Shown piece by piece: positions 36,245-46,702 of a stretch of 64,000 nucleotides of DNA. The DNA is from UBA8106 sp913052135 (lineage in GTDB: Bacteria > Acidobacteriota > Vicinamibacteria > Vicinamibacterales > UBA823), in contig CAJXDY010000004.1 of assembly GCA_913052135.1 (NCBI GenBank), forward strand, positions 23,025 to 87,024. Direction: 5' to 3'. The notes under the pieces were generated by a model, which did not search any database, had not been told where the DNA came from, and worked only from the letters and a program-made list of their open reading frames with translations. A program made the position numbers and the translations under genes. The first letter of the stretch is position 1, and every line of letters begins with the position of its first letter.

Positions 36245-37261
36245 ATGACGATCCGAGATAGTTCGTCGACACGCTCACGGCAACAAACAACTCTTGACTT
36301 ACTTCAACGTCCTCGACGATTGAGGCGCACGGAAGCTCTGCGAACACTTGTTAGAGAAACACATTTGTCAGCAGACAATTTCATGTATCCATTGTTCGTC
36401 TGTGAGGGGACGAACGTCCGCGTGGAAGTACCGTCTATGCCCGGCGTATTCAAATTGTCAGTCGATGAAGCAGTAAAAGAAACTGAGGCGGCGCTAAAGG
36501 ATGGAGTGCGTTCGATTTTGCTCTTCGGAGTACCAGACAGTAAAGACGAAAGTGGTTCTGCAGCGTGGGCTCCAGAGAATCCTGTGCAAGTCGCAATCCG
36601 TGCGTTCAAGGAAAAAATCCCGCAAGTAATTCTAGCAAGTGATGTTTGTTTGTGCGGTTACACTTTGCATGGCCACTGTGGTGTGATCGTTGACGATGAG
36701 ATTGCCAACGACGCTACTGTGGAACAGCTGGTACGCATAGCTATCTCACATGCTGAAGCTGGCGCAGACATTGTCGCACCATCCGACATGATGGATGGTC
36801 GCGTGAAAGCCATACGCCAAGCACTAGATAACCAAGGGTACGAGAATGTCGCGATTATGTCCTATGCAGCTAAATACTGTTCTGCCTTTTATGGACCTTT
36901 CCGAGATGCTGTTAATTCATCACCGAGTTTTGGAGACCGACGAACGCATCAAATGGATCCTGCAAACACAGAGGAAGCTCTTAAAGAAGTGGCTCTCGAT
37001 TTAGAAGAGGGTGCAGACATCATCATGATTAAGCCAGCAGGACCGTATCTCGATGTGATCGCGCGGATCAAGGCAGAATTCATGTGCCCGACCGCAGCTT
37101 ATCAAGTGAGTGGCGAGTATGCGATGCTTAAAGCGGCGTCGCAGAACGGATGGTTAGAAGAGTCATCCGCCCTACTCGAATCTCTACTGGCGATAAAACG
37201 CGCTGGCGCAAACATTATCATCACCTATTATGCCCGTGAGGCAGCTCGACTCCTGCGCTAA
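36245..37261 (+). CDS. hemB: Delta-aminolevulinic acid dehydratase (porphobilinogen synthase) HemB
   Basis: Condenses two 5-aminolevulinates to porphobilinogen. I take the ATG 36245 (MTIRDSS); the frame opens at 36200 inside cobA-hemD. About 338 residues. The metal site DVCLCGYTLHGHCG has the three cysteines of zinc-dependent enzymes. The Schiff-base lysines are in MSYAAKYCSAFYGPFRDA and MIKPAGPYLD. Sits 16 bases after the CobA-HemD gene. Confidence 0.96.
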   Translation: MTIRDSSSTRSRQQTTLDLLQRPRRLRRTEALRTLVRETHLSADNFMYPLFVCEGTNVRVEVPSMPGVFKLSVDEAVKETEAALKDGVRSILLFGVPDSKDESGSAAWAPENPVQVAIRAFKEKIPQVILASDVCLCGYTLHGHCGVIVDDEIANDATVEQLVRIAISHAEAGADIVAPSDMMDGRVKAIRQALDNQGYENVAIMSYAAKYCSAFYGPFRDAVNSSPSFGDRRTHQMDPANTEEALKEVALDLEEGADIIMIKPAGPYLDVIARIKAEFMCPTAAYQVSGEYAMLKAASQNGWLEESSALLESLLAIKRAGANIIITYYAREAARLLR

Positions 37262-37358
37262 TAGAATGGGCCCGACGCTTCCTTCTTAAACCCTGAGGTG
37301 CTTGAAAACAGAGAGTTCCGACTCTCATTCGTGCGTCGAGACGTGATATCTTGATCGC

Positions 37359-38654
37359 ATGCCTTCCGCTCGACAAACCTCCTCCCAAGCTTTTACACGT
37401 GCGCAACGAATCTTAGTCGGCGGGGTGAATAGTCCAGTCCGCGCATTCGCAGCCGTCAAGGGTCGACCTCCTTTCATCACTCGAGGTAAAGGTGCCCATC
37501 TTACTGACCAAGATGGTCGACGCTACCTAGATTACGTCATGTCGTGGGGCCCTCTTATCCATGGTCACGCACCTGCTGGATTAACACGTGCCTTGACTGC
37601 TGCCGCCGCGAAAGGCACCAGTTTCGGTGCCCCAACAATCCTAGAGACGACTCTCGCCGAACATGTGTGCGCATTAATACCCTCGGTTGAAAAGTTAAGG
37701 TTTGTCAATTCGGGAACTGAGGCCACAATGAGTGCGATTCGCGTTGCAAGAGCAGCTACCAAACGCGACAAGATTCTCAAATTCAAGGGTTGTTATCATG
37801 GACACACTGACTCTCTTCTCGTTGATGCAGGGTCCGGCGCACTCACACTCGGCATACCTAGTAGCCCCGGTGTGCCAAAAGGTGTCGCCAGCGATACGCT
37901 AGTGGGCAATTACAATGACCTTGATTCCGTGAAGCACCTATTTCGAACGCATCGACAGCAAATCGCAGCCGTTATTGTTGAGCCGATCGCTGGGAACATG
38001 GGAGTGGTGCCACCTGCTAGTGGTTTTTTGGAGGGCCTTCGAGAACTATGCAATCAAAATGATAGTCTTCTAATCTTCGATGAGGTTATCTCTGGATTTC
38101 GAGTATCAAAGGGCGGCGCTCAATCGTTGCTCGCCGTACATCCTGATCTCACATGCCTCGGTAAGATCATCGGGGGAGGCCTACCGGTTGGCGCCTACGG
38201 TGGCGCAGCAGAATTCATGTCTCTGGTAGCTCCGATGGGTGAGGTTTATCAGGCCGGAACGCTCTCCGGCAATCCACTCGCGATGACGGCGGGACTTTGG
38301 TCGCTCAAACGTCTCTCCAATGTTCTGTATCGGCGGCTAAGCCGTATGAGTGGGCGACTCACAACTGGTTTAACCAAAGCCGCCAAGGATGCAGGAGTGG
38401 ACGTTCAAGTCAATAGCGCTGGATCGCTTCTGACACCGTTTTTCACGGCGAAACCAGTGAATGATTATCATAGTGCGGTGGGAGCTAACACCAAAAAATA
38501 CGCAGCATTCTTTCATGCGATGCTCGGTCAGGGTATCTATCCCCCACCTTCGCAATTCGAAGCCTGGTTTCTTTCTGGAGCCCACACCGACCAAGATGTG
38601 GAACACACAATCAAAGCTTCTCAGAAAGCGATGCGTGCAGCTAAACGAGCGTAG
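37359..38654 (+). CDS. hemL: Glutamate-1-semialdehyde 2,1-aminomutase HemL
   Basis: PLP enzyme turning glutamate-1-semialdehyde into 5-aminolevulinate, the step between HemA and HemB. 431 residues. GGVNSPVRAF, YVMSWGPLIHGHA, VNSGTEATMSA, DEVISGFRVSKGG and the PLP lysine in CLGKIIGGGLPVGAYGG are intact. Start ATG 37359, 97 bases after hemB. Together with hemA, C, D and B it completes the route to uroporphyrinogen III within one locus. Confidence 0.97.
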   Translation: MPSARQTSSQAFTRAQRILVGGVNSPVRAFAAVKGRPPFITRGKGAHLTDQDGRRYLDYVMSWGPLIHGHAPAGLTRALTAAAAKGTSFGAPTILETTLAEHVCALIPSVEKLRFVNSGTEATMSAIRVARAATKRDKILKFKGCYHGHTDSLLVDAGSGALTLGIPSSPGVPKGVASDTLVGNYNDLDSVKHLFRTHRQQIAAVIVEPIAGNMGVVPPASGFLEGLRELCNQNDSLLIFDEVISGFRVSKGGAQSLLAVHPDLTCLGKIIGGGLPVGAYGGAAEFMSLVAPMGEVYQAGTLSGNPLAMTAGLWSLKRLSNVLYRRLSRMSGRLTTGLTKAAKDAGVDVQVNSAGSLLTPFFTAKPVNDYHSAVGANTKKYAAFFHAMLGQGIYPPPSQFEAWFLSGAHTDQDVEHTIKASQKAMRAAKRA

Positions 38655-38791
38655 TGGTCACAACCATGAGACCGCTCAGCCAGCGCATGAAGTTGTAATC
38701 TAACGTCAGAGTATCTTCAGGCCGTCTTCACCAGGAGCTTCAAGCTTAACCCTTTGCAGAGTGACAATTTAGAGGAAAAGGCTGCAATGGT

Positions 38792-40048
38792 ATGATTCTT
38801 AACGTGACTGAACTCAAGCTGCATCGAACCATCGGCGTCTCGGTTGGCGACGTGCAAATTGGCGGTGGCGCCCCCATTGCAGTTCAGTCGATGACGAGCA
38901 CAGACACGGCTAACATAGCTGCTACAGCTGAACAAAGCATGGAGCTGGCGCAAGCAGGATCGGAGCTCGTGCGAATTACCGTAAATGTCCCTCCTGCAGC
39001 TCTGGCCGTACCTGAAATTAAACGTCGTCTGAAGCAAGAGGGCTTCACAACGCCCCTTATAGGCGACTTCCATTACAACGGTCACCAATTATTAGCTCGT
39101 TACCCTGAGTGCGCCCGTGCGCTTGATAAATATCGAATTAACCCGGGAAACGTTGGCACCGGTGATCGCCGAGACGAACAATTCACGGCCATTTGTAAAA
39201 TCGCCAAAAACCATGGAAAGGCGATTCGCATTGGAGTAAATGGTGGTTCGCTTGACCAAGAATTGGTTACAGCCAAAATGCAGGAAAACACAGTTCGAGA
39301 TCTTGGCCAGTCGTCAGAGGAAATCATTAACGAATGTATGGTGGTCTCTGCCGTACGATCAACTGAACTCGCAATAGCTGCAGGGTTGAAACAGGATCAG
39401 ATCATTATTTCTTGCAAAGTGTCTCGACCGCGTGACCTGTGTAGTATTTACCGAACCCTCTCAAAAAAGACTGATCAACCATTACATCTTGGACTAACCG
39501 AAGCGGGGATGGGCATTCGAGGTCTCGTGTGGTCGGCGTCGACAATGGGCATCCTTTTGCAAGAAGGAATTGGCGACACCATTCGGGTCTCACTCACTCC
39601 GAAGCCTAATGGCGACCGTCGCGAAGAGGTTTATGCTGCGTGCGAACTATTACAGGCGCTTGGACTTCGTTCATTCGCACCGAGCGTAACGGCCTGCCCA
39701 GGATGCGGACGAACTACCAGCACGACGTTTCAAGCCCTTGCTGAATGTATTCAGGATTACGTACGTACAATGATGCCAGAATGGAAACTGAAATTTGAAG
39801 GAGCTGAAACTTTGACATTGGCTGTGATGGGGTGTGTCGTTAACGGACCAGGCGAATCGAAGGCAGCAAACATTGGGATTAGTCTTCCTGGAACGGGCGA
39901 GGCTCCAACGTGCCCAGTCTACGTCGATGGTCAACATGTCACAACACTGCGTGGGGAACACAATGAATTATTCGATCAGTTTAAACACTTGATCGACGAT
40001 TACGTCGTGACACACTACATTAAGAAAAACGCTCACGCCCAATCCTAG
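38792..40048 (+). CDS. ispG: 4-hydroxy-3-methylbut-2-en-1-yl diphosphate synthase IspG (GcpE)
   Basis: [4Fe-4S] enzyme of the methylerythritol phosphate pathway. 418 residues. VQSMTSTDTANIAATAEQ, FHYNGHQLLARYPECARALD and RINPGNVGTGDRRDEQF match the TIM-barrel part. The cluster cysteines are in TACPGCGRTT and MGCVVNGPGE, which is diagnostic. AGAGGA lies about 20 bases before the ATG. With dxr at 45508 it shows isoprenoids come from the MEP route, feeding UppS. Confidence 0.95.
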   Translation: MILNVTELKLHRTIGVSVGDVQIGGGAPIAVQSMTSTDTANIAATAEQSMELAQAGSELVRITVNVPPAALAVPEIKRRLKQEGFTTPLIGDFHYNGHQLLARYPECARALDKYRINPGNVGTGDRRDEQFTAICKIAKNHGKAIRIGVNGGSLDQELVTAKMQENTVRDLGQSSEEIINECMVVSAVRSTELAIAAGLKQDQIIISCKVSRPRDLCSIYRTLSKKTDQPLHLGLTEAGMGIRGLVWSASTMGILLQEGIGDTIRVSLTPKPNGDRREEVYAACELLQALGLRSFAPSVTACPGCGRTTSTTFQALAECIQDYVRTMMPEWKLKFEGAETLTLAVMGCVVNGPGESKAANIGISLPGTGEAPTCPVYVDGQHVTTLRGEHNELFDQFKHLIDDYVVTHYIKKNAHAQS

Positions 40049-40083
40049 TAATAATTTTCTCTCGACTTTTTTCGTTTCCAATA

Positions 40084-40923
40084 ATGGCTATTCGGCTTAT
40101 CGCGATCGATATTGATGGCACACTAACCAACAGTCACGGTGAAATACCCCGGGTGAACCACCTTGCCATTAACCATGCTCTGGACCGCGGGATTAAAATC
40201 GCACTAGCTACGGGACGATCTTTTCACCACACGCGTTTAATCTCTGACAATCTGCACCACTCGGTAAAGCTTATCCTGAATAATGGTGCACTTATTAAGT
40301 CCTCGAGTGGTGAAACACTTGAACGCTGTGTTATACCCAAGGCTACAGCCGCTTACATCATTGAAGCGACGCGTGCAGCACGTGAGGGCGTGTTAATGAT
40401 GTTTGACGAGCCCGAAAAATACGAACTTGTAGCTGAAGGGATTGATTGGAATCACCCAAATCGACAGACCTACTACGAACTGCATCAATCAATTATTCTA
40501 GAAGTTGACTCGTTACTCGACGCATTATCACATGATCCGATCCAAGTAAGTTTCAATGGTAGCGTTGACGCCATGCGCGCACTGGCCGAAGTATTGACTA
40601 GCTTACCTAGAGCACGCGAATTTTCACACACCCTCACCGAGTACGTACATCGAGATTTTTCACTCCTGGACGTCCTGCCGGCTGGATGCTCGAAAGGCGC
40701 AACACTGCAGCGCTTAGCGAAACGGCTTGCGATAAGTCGAGACGAAATTATGGCAATTGGTGACAACCTGAATGATCGTGACATGCTCGAATTCGCGGGA
40801 CTAGCGATTGTTATGGGTAACGCCGTCCCAGAGCTGAAAGCACGTGGCTGGCCAGTCACCGGCAATCACGATGACGGTGGACTCGCAACAGCTATGGAAC
40901 AGTTTGTCTTTCAATCCATGTGA
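40084..40923 (+). CDS. HAD-superfamily Cof-type phosphatase
   Basis: Cytoplasmic phosphatase of the Cof/YidA group acting on small phosphorylated metabolites. 279 residues. HAD motif I is IDIDGTLTNSHG (nucleophile Asp near 9), motif II ALATGRSFHH, motif III lysine in CSKGATLQRLA and motif IV AIGDNLNDRDML; the C2 cap lies between. The substrate is unknown. 36 bases after ispG; convergent with the MATE gene. Confidence 0.9.
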   Translation: MAIRLIAIDIDGTLTNSHGEIPRVNHLAINHALDRGIKIALATGRSFHHTRLISDNLHHSVKLILNNGALIKSSSGETLERCVIPKATAAYIIEATRAAREGVLMMFDEPEKYELVAEGIDWNHPNRQTYYELHQSIILEVDSLLDALSHDPIQVSFNGSVDAMRALAEVLTSLPRAREFSHTLTEYVHRDFSLLDVLPAGCSKGATLQRLAKRLAISRDEIMAIGDNLNDRDMLEFAGLAIVMGNAVPELKARGWPVTGNHDDGGLATAMEQFVFQSM

Positions 40924-40938
40924 GTCCCAAGTACAAGA

Positions 40939-42312
40939 TCAGGATTTATGAACATCACTTGGTAGCCAGTTAGCTAATCCTCTGTCGCGCTTAGTCCAAA
41001 CTGCCAACAGGATCAGAGCCACAACAGTTAATCCTGTTGAGAGTCCAATCCATAACCCAATGACACCAACACCCCATAGGAAGCAGAGGCTATACCCCAA
41101 GGGAAGACCCAGACACCAGTGACCAGCCAAGTTCCAAAACATCGGCGTCCGCGTGTCCCCTACCCCTCGAAACACACCGGTTAATACACCTTGCAGACCA
41201 TCGACCATCTGCATGATCGCGGCCACAAACAGCAGCGAAACTCCCGTTGTGATCACAGCAGCATCAGTTGTGAATAAACGCATTAATGGTGCCGGCACCA
41301 ATAGAAACAGTGCAGCTGCACCAGCCATGAAAACAACGCCCAGCATTACAGCTGTCCATGCAGCACGACTAGCCCCGGCAGGATCAATGCGACCAACCGC
41401 GTGACCGACTCGAACCGCAGCTGCTGACGCCATGCCCAAGGGAACCATAAACGTAATACTCGCCATATTCAGTACAATTTGATGCGCGGCAAGCGCTATG
41501 GGGGGCAACTTTCCAGCAAGAGCAGTGGAAGCTGAAAACACACCAACTTCGAGTGTAACCTGTATGGCCACAGGTAAACCGAGCCTCAACAACTGCCACA
41601 TCCGGTGAAGCTCGATGCGGAACGCCGTTTGCCTAAATAGATGCCCACTCTTGGCATCATGGAGGAAAACCGCAACCACGAGGCTAATTGCCATATACAA
41701 ACGCGAGATACAAGTCGCCCAGCCAGCCCCATTTACGCCAAGTGCGGGAGCGCCGAAGTGACCATGAATCAGAACCCAGTTTGCGAGGATGTTGATCGCG
41801 TTTGCGCTCAACAAGGTAAACATGATGGGTTTCACAACTCCCATCGCTTGCAAATAACGGCGAAGGGCTACGTACAGTAATAACGGCCATGTACTCCAAG
41901 TGATGATCTCAAGATAAGGACCGGTCAATCGCAAAACCTCAGCGCTAAATCCCCACAAATCTAGAAATGGTAGGCCGAGCCAAACCAAGAGCATTAATGG
42001 CAGCGCCAGGCACACGCTCATCACGACGCCGTGCAACAACCATCGGCGACATTCATCAAGTTTCTTGGCACCGAAAGCTTGTGGAATTAAACTGTCAAGC
42101 CCTAGCAATATCCCTATACCAAACACTGCCAACGCCAAAAAAAGCATGCTTCCCACGCCTACAGCGCCAATCGATTCAGGTCCAAGTGGTCCTACCATCA
42201 GGATATCGACCGTGCTCATACTCATCCATCCAAGCTCGGTCAGAACCATCGGCACAGCCAGAGCAAGCATCGGTCTTATTTCCGATCGCAAGTGATGAGG
42301 AAGTGGATTCAT
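40939..42312 (-). CDS. MATE-family efflux transporter (NorM-like)
   Basis: Cation-coupled multidrug/toxin exporter of the MATE family. 457 residues, twelve membrane helices in two halves. N-terminal AVPMVLTELGWMSMSTVDILM and VGSMLFLALAVFGIGILLGLDSLIPQAFGA are typical NorM motifs. Single gene with no regulator beside it. The downstream end converges on the HAD gene with only 15 bases between stops. Confidence 0.92.
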   Translation of the reverse strand: MNPLPHHLRSEIRPMLALAVPMVLTELGWMSMSTVDILMVGPLGPESIGAVGVGSMLFLALAVFGIGILLGLDSLIPQAFGAKKLDECRRWLLHGVVMSVCLALPLMLLVWLGLPFLDLWGFSAEVLRLTGPYLEIITWSTWPLLLYVALRRYLQAMGVVKPIMFTLLSANAINILANWVLIHGHFGAPALGVNGAGWATCISRLYMAISLVVAVFLHDAKSGHLFRQTAFRIELHRMWQLLRLGLPVAIQVTLEVGVFSASTALAGKLPPIALAAHQIVLNMASITFMVPLGMASAAAVRVGHAVGRIDPAGASRAAWTAVMLGVVFMAGAAALFLLVPAPLMRLFTTDAAVITTGVSLLFVAAIMQMVDGLQGVLTGVFRGVGDTRTPMFWNLAGHWCLGLPLGYSLCFLWGVGVIGLWIGLSTGLTVVALILLAVWTKRDRGLANWLPSDVHKS

Positions 42313-42488
42313 TGGCTAATGGCCTACTGCGCTACTTTTGCACTTTCCGACTGATCGAATGGAACAACCGTGGCCCACAATGCTTGGCACTGCCAGCTAC
42401 CGCTGGTCGCTCTTAAGATGCTGACACAACTTGCGGGCGTGATTAACGGATGTTTTTTTGGCCGTAACGTGATTGGAGTCGATAAAAA

Positions 42489-44072
42489 CTATCCACCTGA
42501 ACGCGAGGGCATGTCTGATTCTTCAAGTCTGGGTAACAATTCCTCACGCATAGCTAGATGGTAAACCGATGCCGCAATCGAGATGGCAGATTTTATGGCA
42601 TCCGCTTCAATGACTCGTTCGAACGTATCCAAGTTCGTATGCCAAGTATAAGTACCATACTGAATGGGGTCCTGCCGCATCCCAATCCCAGGTAAGCCAG
42701 CTTCGTTAAACGACGTGTGATCGGAACCACCTCGGCGACGGCTTACCGTTGCCCTCACACCCACAACTCCCAGATCTTGAAAGGGTAAAAGTGCTGTGCG
42801 GAGTATGTCAGCAGCCTCTTTCGGTCCAAACACCTGCGCAGCGCGAACTCGTCCTGTACCTGAGTCGATATTAAAGTACCCACCGAACTTGCCATATGCC
42901 GGCGTCGGTTGTTCAAAAGTACCAAAATGCTTTTCAACATACGCCTGTGAACCTAGCAGCCCTTGCTCTTCACCACTCCACAGTGCTACTCGAATAGTAC
43001 GGCGTGGTGCTGAGCCAATGGCCTGCAAAATACGAGCTGCCTCCATCATGACAGCACTACCAATTCCATTGTCAGTAGCACCAGTGGCTGCATGCCAAGA
43101 GTCGAGGTGTCCGCCCAACATGATTACTTCGTCCGCCTTATCTGTTCCAGGAATTTCAGCGATGGCATTGTACGAAGTGCTTCCCTCTGGATACCAGCGA
43201 TTGACTATATTGAACTCAAGCGAAACAGCATCATGCTCCAATAATCTCGTAATACGACCAAAGTCCTCGTTCCGCATAATGACGGTCGGCAAGGCCTGTT
43301 CAGGATCATACGTACGATTCGAGAAGGCTCTAATTTGCCCGTGATCTCGACCGGCATCGTTCACCTGCACCAATGCATCGCTACTCCGTAAAAATCTTGC
43401 TACCCGCTGGGCGACTTCTCGAGCCGATAGGACGTCCGTGTCCGCTGACGTCGATTGACGCCGCGGACTGACTTGCGTAGAAGGATTATTACCCTCTGGA
43501 TTGTAATCCGCTCGGAGTGTTGACTCCTCACGACGCCGAGCACTCCCAGCCAACGTAACCGGCACCAACCGGTGCTCTCCAAAAAGTACGATCTTTCCAG
43601 CAACAGCATCCTGGACCGAGTCAAGGTACGTCGACAATTCCTCTTCAGTCGGGCGAAGCGGTGGACGAAGCTGGTACACATCTCCCTTTACAGTACCTTC
43701 AGTGCTCGGGGTCCATGCTAGCACCTCACAGACAAGGTGATCTTTAACAGGTGAGACGATATGAGCCGTAAGTCGTTCATTGAGCCAGCCCGGATGACCG
43801 AAGTCCCAAGCTTCAAGATGGCCATTTTGGAGACCCCACTCTTCAAGCTGATCCACAGCCCACTGCGCTGCTGCTTCAAGATTAGGGGAACCGGTTAAGC
43901 GTGGGCCGTAAACATCCGTTAGATAGTGTAAGGTTTGAAGAATTTGTGAATTCGCTGTGCCTTCCTGACGAATCCGCCAGTTAACCTCAGCATCAACAGG
44001 TTCGTCGGCAGCAGTTGGCATAACTCCCAACCAGAGTGCAAATAGTACAGCAAACACGATGCGACTTCTCAT
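42489..44072 (-). CDS. Secreted M28-family zinc metallopeptidase with PA-domain insert
   Basis: Exported aminopeptidase/carboxypeptidase Q-like enzyme. From the ATG at 44070-44072 (MRSRIVFAVLFALWLGV) there is a signal peptide, a PA-like insert (about 125-260) and the M28 catalytic domain. Zinc ligands and catalytic acids are visible: GGHLDSWHAATGATDNGIG (His, bridging Asp), WSGEEQGLLGS (Glu-Glu) and GGSDHTSF (His). The longer frame to 44102 overlaps rseP and adds nothing. The mature protein probably degrades peptides in the periplasm or outside. About 176 gene-free bases separate it from the MATE gene. Confidence 0.9.
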   Translation of the reverse strand: MRSRIVFAVLFALWLGVMPTAADEPVDAEVNWRIRQEGTANSQILQTLHYLTDVYGPRLTGSPNLEAAAQWAVDQLEEWGLQNGHLEAWDFGHPGWLNERLTAHIVSPVKDHLVCEVLAWTPSTEGTVKGDVYQLRPPLRPTEEELSTYLDSVQDAVAGKIVLFGEHRLVPVTLAGSARRREESTLRADYNPEGNNPSTQVSPRRQSTSADTDVLSAREVAQRVARFLRSSDALVQVNDAGRDHGQIRAFSNRTYDPEQALPTVIMRNEDFGRITRLLEHDAVSLEFNIVNRWYPEGSTSYNAIAEIPGTDKADEVIMLGGHLDSWHAATGATDNGIGSAVMMEAARILQAIGSAPRRTIRVALWSGEEQGLLGSQAYVEKHFGTFEQPTPAYGKFGGYFNIDSGTGRVRAAQVFGPKEAADILRTALLPFQDLGVVGVRATVSRRRGGSDHTSFNEAGLPGIGMRQDPIQYGTYTWHTNLDTFERVIEADAIKSAISIAASVYHLAMREELLPRLEESDMPSRSGG

Positions 44073-44091
44073 TAGGACCTCGCTATCATCA

Positions 44092-45408
44092 CTATAAGCC
44101 AAGCCACTCTCCCCAATTTATTCGTGTTAAGTCGTTGTAGATCACGGTGACCATTAACATCAAAAGTACGACAAACCCGGCCAATTGAATTTTCTCCTTG
44201 ATTCGAACACTGAAATCTCGACGAGAGAGTCCTTCAAGAGCCATGATGAAAATATGCCCACCATCCAACACGGGAATAGGTAAAAGATTCAATATACCCA
44301 AATTCAAACTAATCATAGCCATTAACGTAAAGAGGGCAACCATACCTATCTGGGCCGCACCTCCAGAGAGCTGAGCGATTCCCAACGGCCCAACTAATTG
44401 CTTCGGAGAGGTTTCGCTTGTTAATAATCCACCAAGAGTTTGAAAGATTAATCCAGACCATGCGTAGTTCTTCTCAAAACTCATCTGGATTGCTTGTAGC
44501 GGTCCCGGCTCAATAGTTCTTACTTCAAATGGACTCAGTTCGACACCGATCAAGCCCACGTTGCCACGCAAGGCAGGGGTTACCTCAATTTTGAGCGTCT
44601 GGCCACCGCGAACAACTGTCAACATTAAAGCTACGTCAGCATTTGCATTAATGGTTTCTACGAATGGGTTATCTCGTGTGATCGGTTCACCATTGACTGC
44701 TGTAATGACATCGCGTGGTCTGATGCCGGCGAGGTCCGCTGGATCACCAGTCATCACATTGAGAATTTGCGGCTGCATAATCGGCACTACGCCCAAGTCA
44801 CCTACCTGGAACTGTGTCTGAGCCTCTGGTGTAACCTGAATCGTCACCTCCTGCAGGCCACGCCTGAGCACAACTTCAAGTTCACGTTCAGCCCTCGGCA
44901 TCACTGTGACAAACAGCTCCTCCCAAGTCTGAACAGGTCGACCGCCAATTCTAAGAATTAGATCACCAACACGAATTCCACTTTGTTCAGCCGGCGAAGC
45001 TTCCATGACGTACCCAACGATGGGAGGTTGCTCCTCGTAGGCGGGCAGATCCGCACCTTGATACAACACCACAGCCATAACGACGAACGCCAGGATGATA
45101 TTCATGGTGGGACCCATGATGAGAACCTGGAAACGTTCCCATTTCGTTTTCGAGAGAAACTCGTCGTCGGCTCCTGATCGAACATCATCAGGATTCTCGC
45201 CGGCCATCTTCACATAGCCACCGAGAGGAATCGCACTAATACAGTAGTCCGTATCACCACGTCTTACGGTAAGGAGCTTTGGTCCAAATCCCAATGAAAA
45301 GGTCAACACCCTTATCCCGATCCTTCTGGCCATCAGGTAATGACCCATCTCGTGCACGAACACCAACACGCCAATTACGAACGTGAATGCCGCAATACTT
45401 GTCAGCAA
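44092..45408 (-). CDS. rseP: RIP metalloprotease RseP (site-2 protease)
   Basis: Intramembrane zinc protease that cleaves anti-sigma factors and leftover signal peptides. 438 residues. HEMGH (His19-His23) is in the first membrane helix, two PDZ domains lie in the middle (about 125-290), and the second metal motif is LNLLPIPVLDGGHIF. The start seems to be a TTG at 45406-45408 with GGGTAA upstream. Canonical place downstream of dxr. Confidence 0.94.
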   Translation of the reverse strand: MLTSIAAFTFVIGVLVFVHEMGHYLMARRIGIRVLTFSLGFGPKLLTVRRGDTDYCISAIPLGGYVKMAGENPDDVRSGADDEFLSKTKWERFQVLIMGPTMNIILAFVVMAVVLYQGADLPAYEEQPPIVGYVMEASPAEQSGIRVGDLILRIGGRPVQTWEELFVTVMPRAERELEVVLRRGLQEVTIQVTPEAQTQFQVGDLGVVPIMQPQILNVMTGDPADLAGIRPRDVITAVNGEPITRDNPFVETINANADVALMLTVVRGGQTLKIEVTPALRGNVGLIGVELSPFEVRTIEPGPLQAIQMSFEKNYAWSGLIFQTLGGLLTSETSPKQLVGPLGIAQLSGGAAQIGMVALFTLMAMISLNLGILNLLPIPVLDGGHIFIMALEGLSRRDFSVRIKEKIQLAGFVVLLMLMVTVIYNDLTRINWGEWLGL

Positions 45409-45507
45409 AATTCTTACCCTCGCGTCCTAAAAATTATGTGCGACCGATCACTGCGTCATTCAGTTGCAACCCGCGGATCGAGCACACCGGTCTGTATAGC
45501 TTTGCAC

Positions 45508-46692
45508 CTACTGCTTTGATTCTAACTCGGTCACCTGCTCATTGGAAAAATCCCGAGCCCAGCGATCAATTTCCCGTACGTCACCAACCGTACGGATGTT
45601 CATTGGTGACATCAGATCACGAGCATCGAGAGTTCGTTCAATGATGGTCGGAATGTGCAAAAAAGCCAATTCACCGTTGAGAAACGCCTCTACAGCGACT
45701 TCATTGGCGGCATTCAAGGCGATTGATAACTCCGCTTTACCCTTTAAAGCGCGATAAGCGAGTTTAAGACAAGGGAAATGCGTGTGATCCGGGTGCTGGA
45801 ACTGCAGTGTTTCGCAACGGGCAAGGTCGAGTCCTGGCAGATGTCCATCCCAACGTTCCGGGTAGGACAAAGCGTATTGGATAGGCAATCGCATGTCGGC
45901 AATACCCAGTTGAGCAATTACTGATCCGTCACGAAACTCCACCATTGAATGAACGATCGACTGAGGATGTATAAGGACGTCGATGTTGTTCGGTTGCACT
46001 CCAAAGAGCCAGTGCGCTTCAATGACTTCAAGTCCCTTGTTCATCATCGTGGCTGAATCAATGGTGATCTTCGCCCCCATGGTCCATGTGGGATGACGAA
46101 GCGCATCTTCTGGAGTCACGTCTTGCAGCGCGGTGCCCGACTGACCTCGAAAAGGTCCACCGGACGCTGTCAAAATTAAGCGCTTGATATCTGCATCAGC
46201 CTGGCCTTGCAGGCATTGATGAATAGCACTGTGTTCACTATCCACAGGCAGTATGGAGACTTGCCGTTGGCGCGCCAGCTCGGTCACAAGACCTCCAGCC
46301 ATCACTAACACTTCCTTATTTGCCAGCGCAATCGTTTTTCCCGCATCGATGGCCATTAACACAGCCTCAAGTGCTGCCGTACCCGAGGATGCACATAAGA
46401 CAACATCGGCGTCCGGGTGAGTTGCCACTGCAATTAATCCTTCCGTCCCGAACGAAGCTGACTTCACATCTATATCTGCCCCCTGAAGCCGATTCTGTAC
46501 GCTGGTGAGGGCCCCTAGAGTTGCCATGGCAATGGCACTGGGCTTAAATTTCTCAACCTGATCTGAAAAACGCTCGACATTTTCCCCAGCGGCAAGTCCA
46601 ACCACGCATAGTTTTTCGCTATGCGCACTAACCACATCAAGTGCACTCGTGCCCACTGATCCCGTTGAGCCCAAGATGGCAACGTGTTTCAT
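45508..46692 (-). CDS. dxr: 1-deoxy-D-xylulose 5-phosphate reductoisomerase Dxr
   Basis: NADPH-dependent second enzyme of the MEP pathway. 394 residues. NADP site ILGSTGSVGTSALDV at the N-terminus, LANKEVLVMAG, the metal/substrate site LPVDSEHSAIHQCL and the loop PTWTMGAKITIDSATMMNKG are intact. Ten bases after cdsA. Confidence 0.97.
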   Translation of the reverse strand: MKHVAILGSTGSVGTSALDVVSAHSEKLCVVGLAAGENVERFSDQVEKFKPSAIAMATLGALTSVQNRLQGADIDVKSASFGTEGLIAVATHPDADVVLCASSGTAALEAVLMAIDAGKTIALANKEVLVMAGGLVTELARQRQVSILPVDSEHSAIHQCLQGQADADIKRLILTASGGPFRGQSGTALQDVTPEDALRHPTWTMGAKITIDSATMMNKGLEVIEAHWLFGVQPNNIDVLIHPQSIVHSMVEFRDGSVIAQLGIADMRLPIQYALSYPERWDGHLPGLDLARCETLQFQHPDHTHFPCLKLAYRALKGKAELSIALNAANEVAVEAFLNGELAFLHIPTIIERTLDARDLMSPMNIRTVGDVREIDRWARDFSNEQVTELESKQ

Positions 46693-46702
46693 TCACACTT
46701 CC

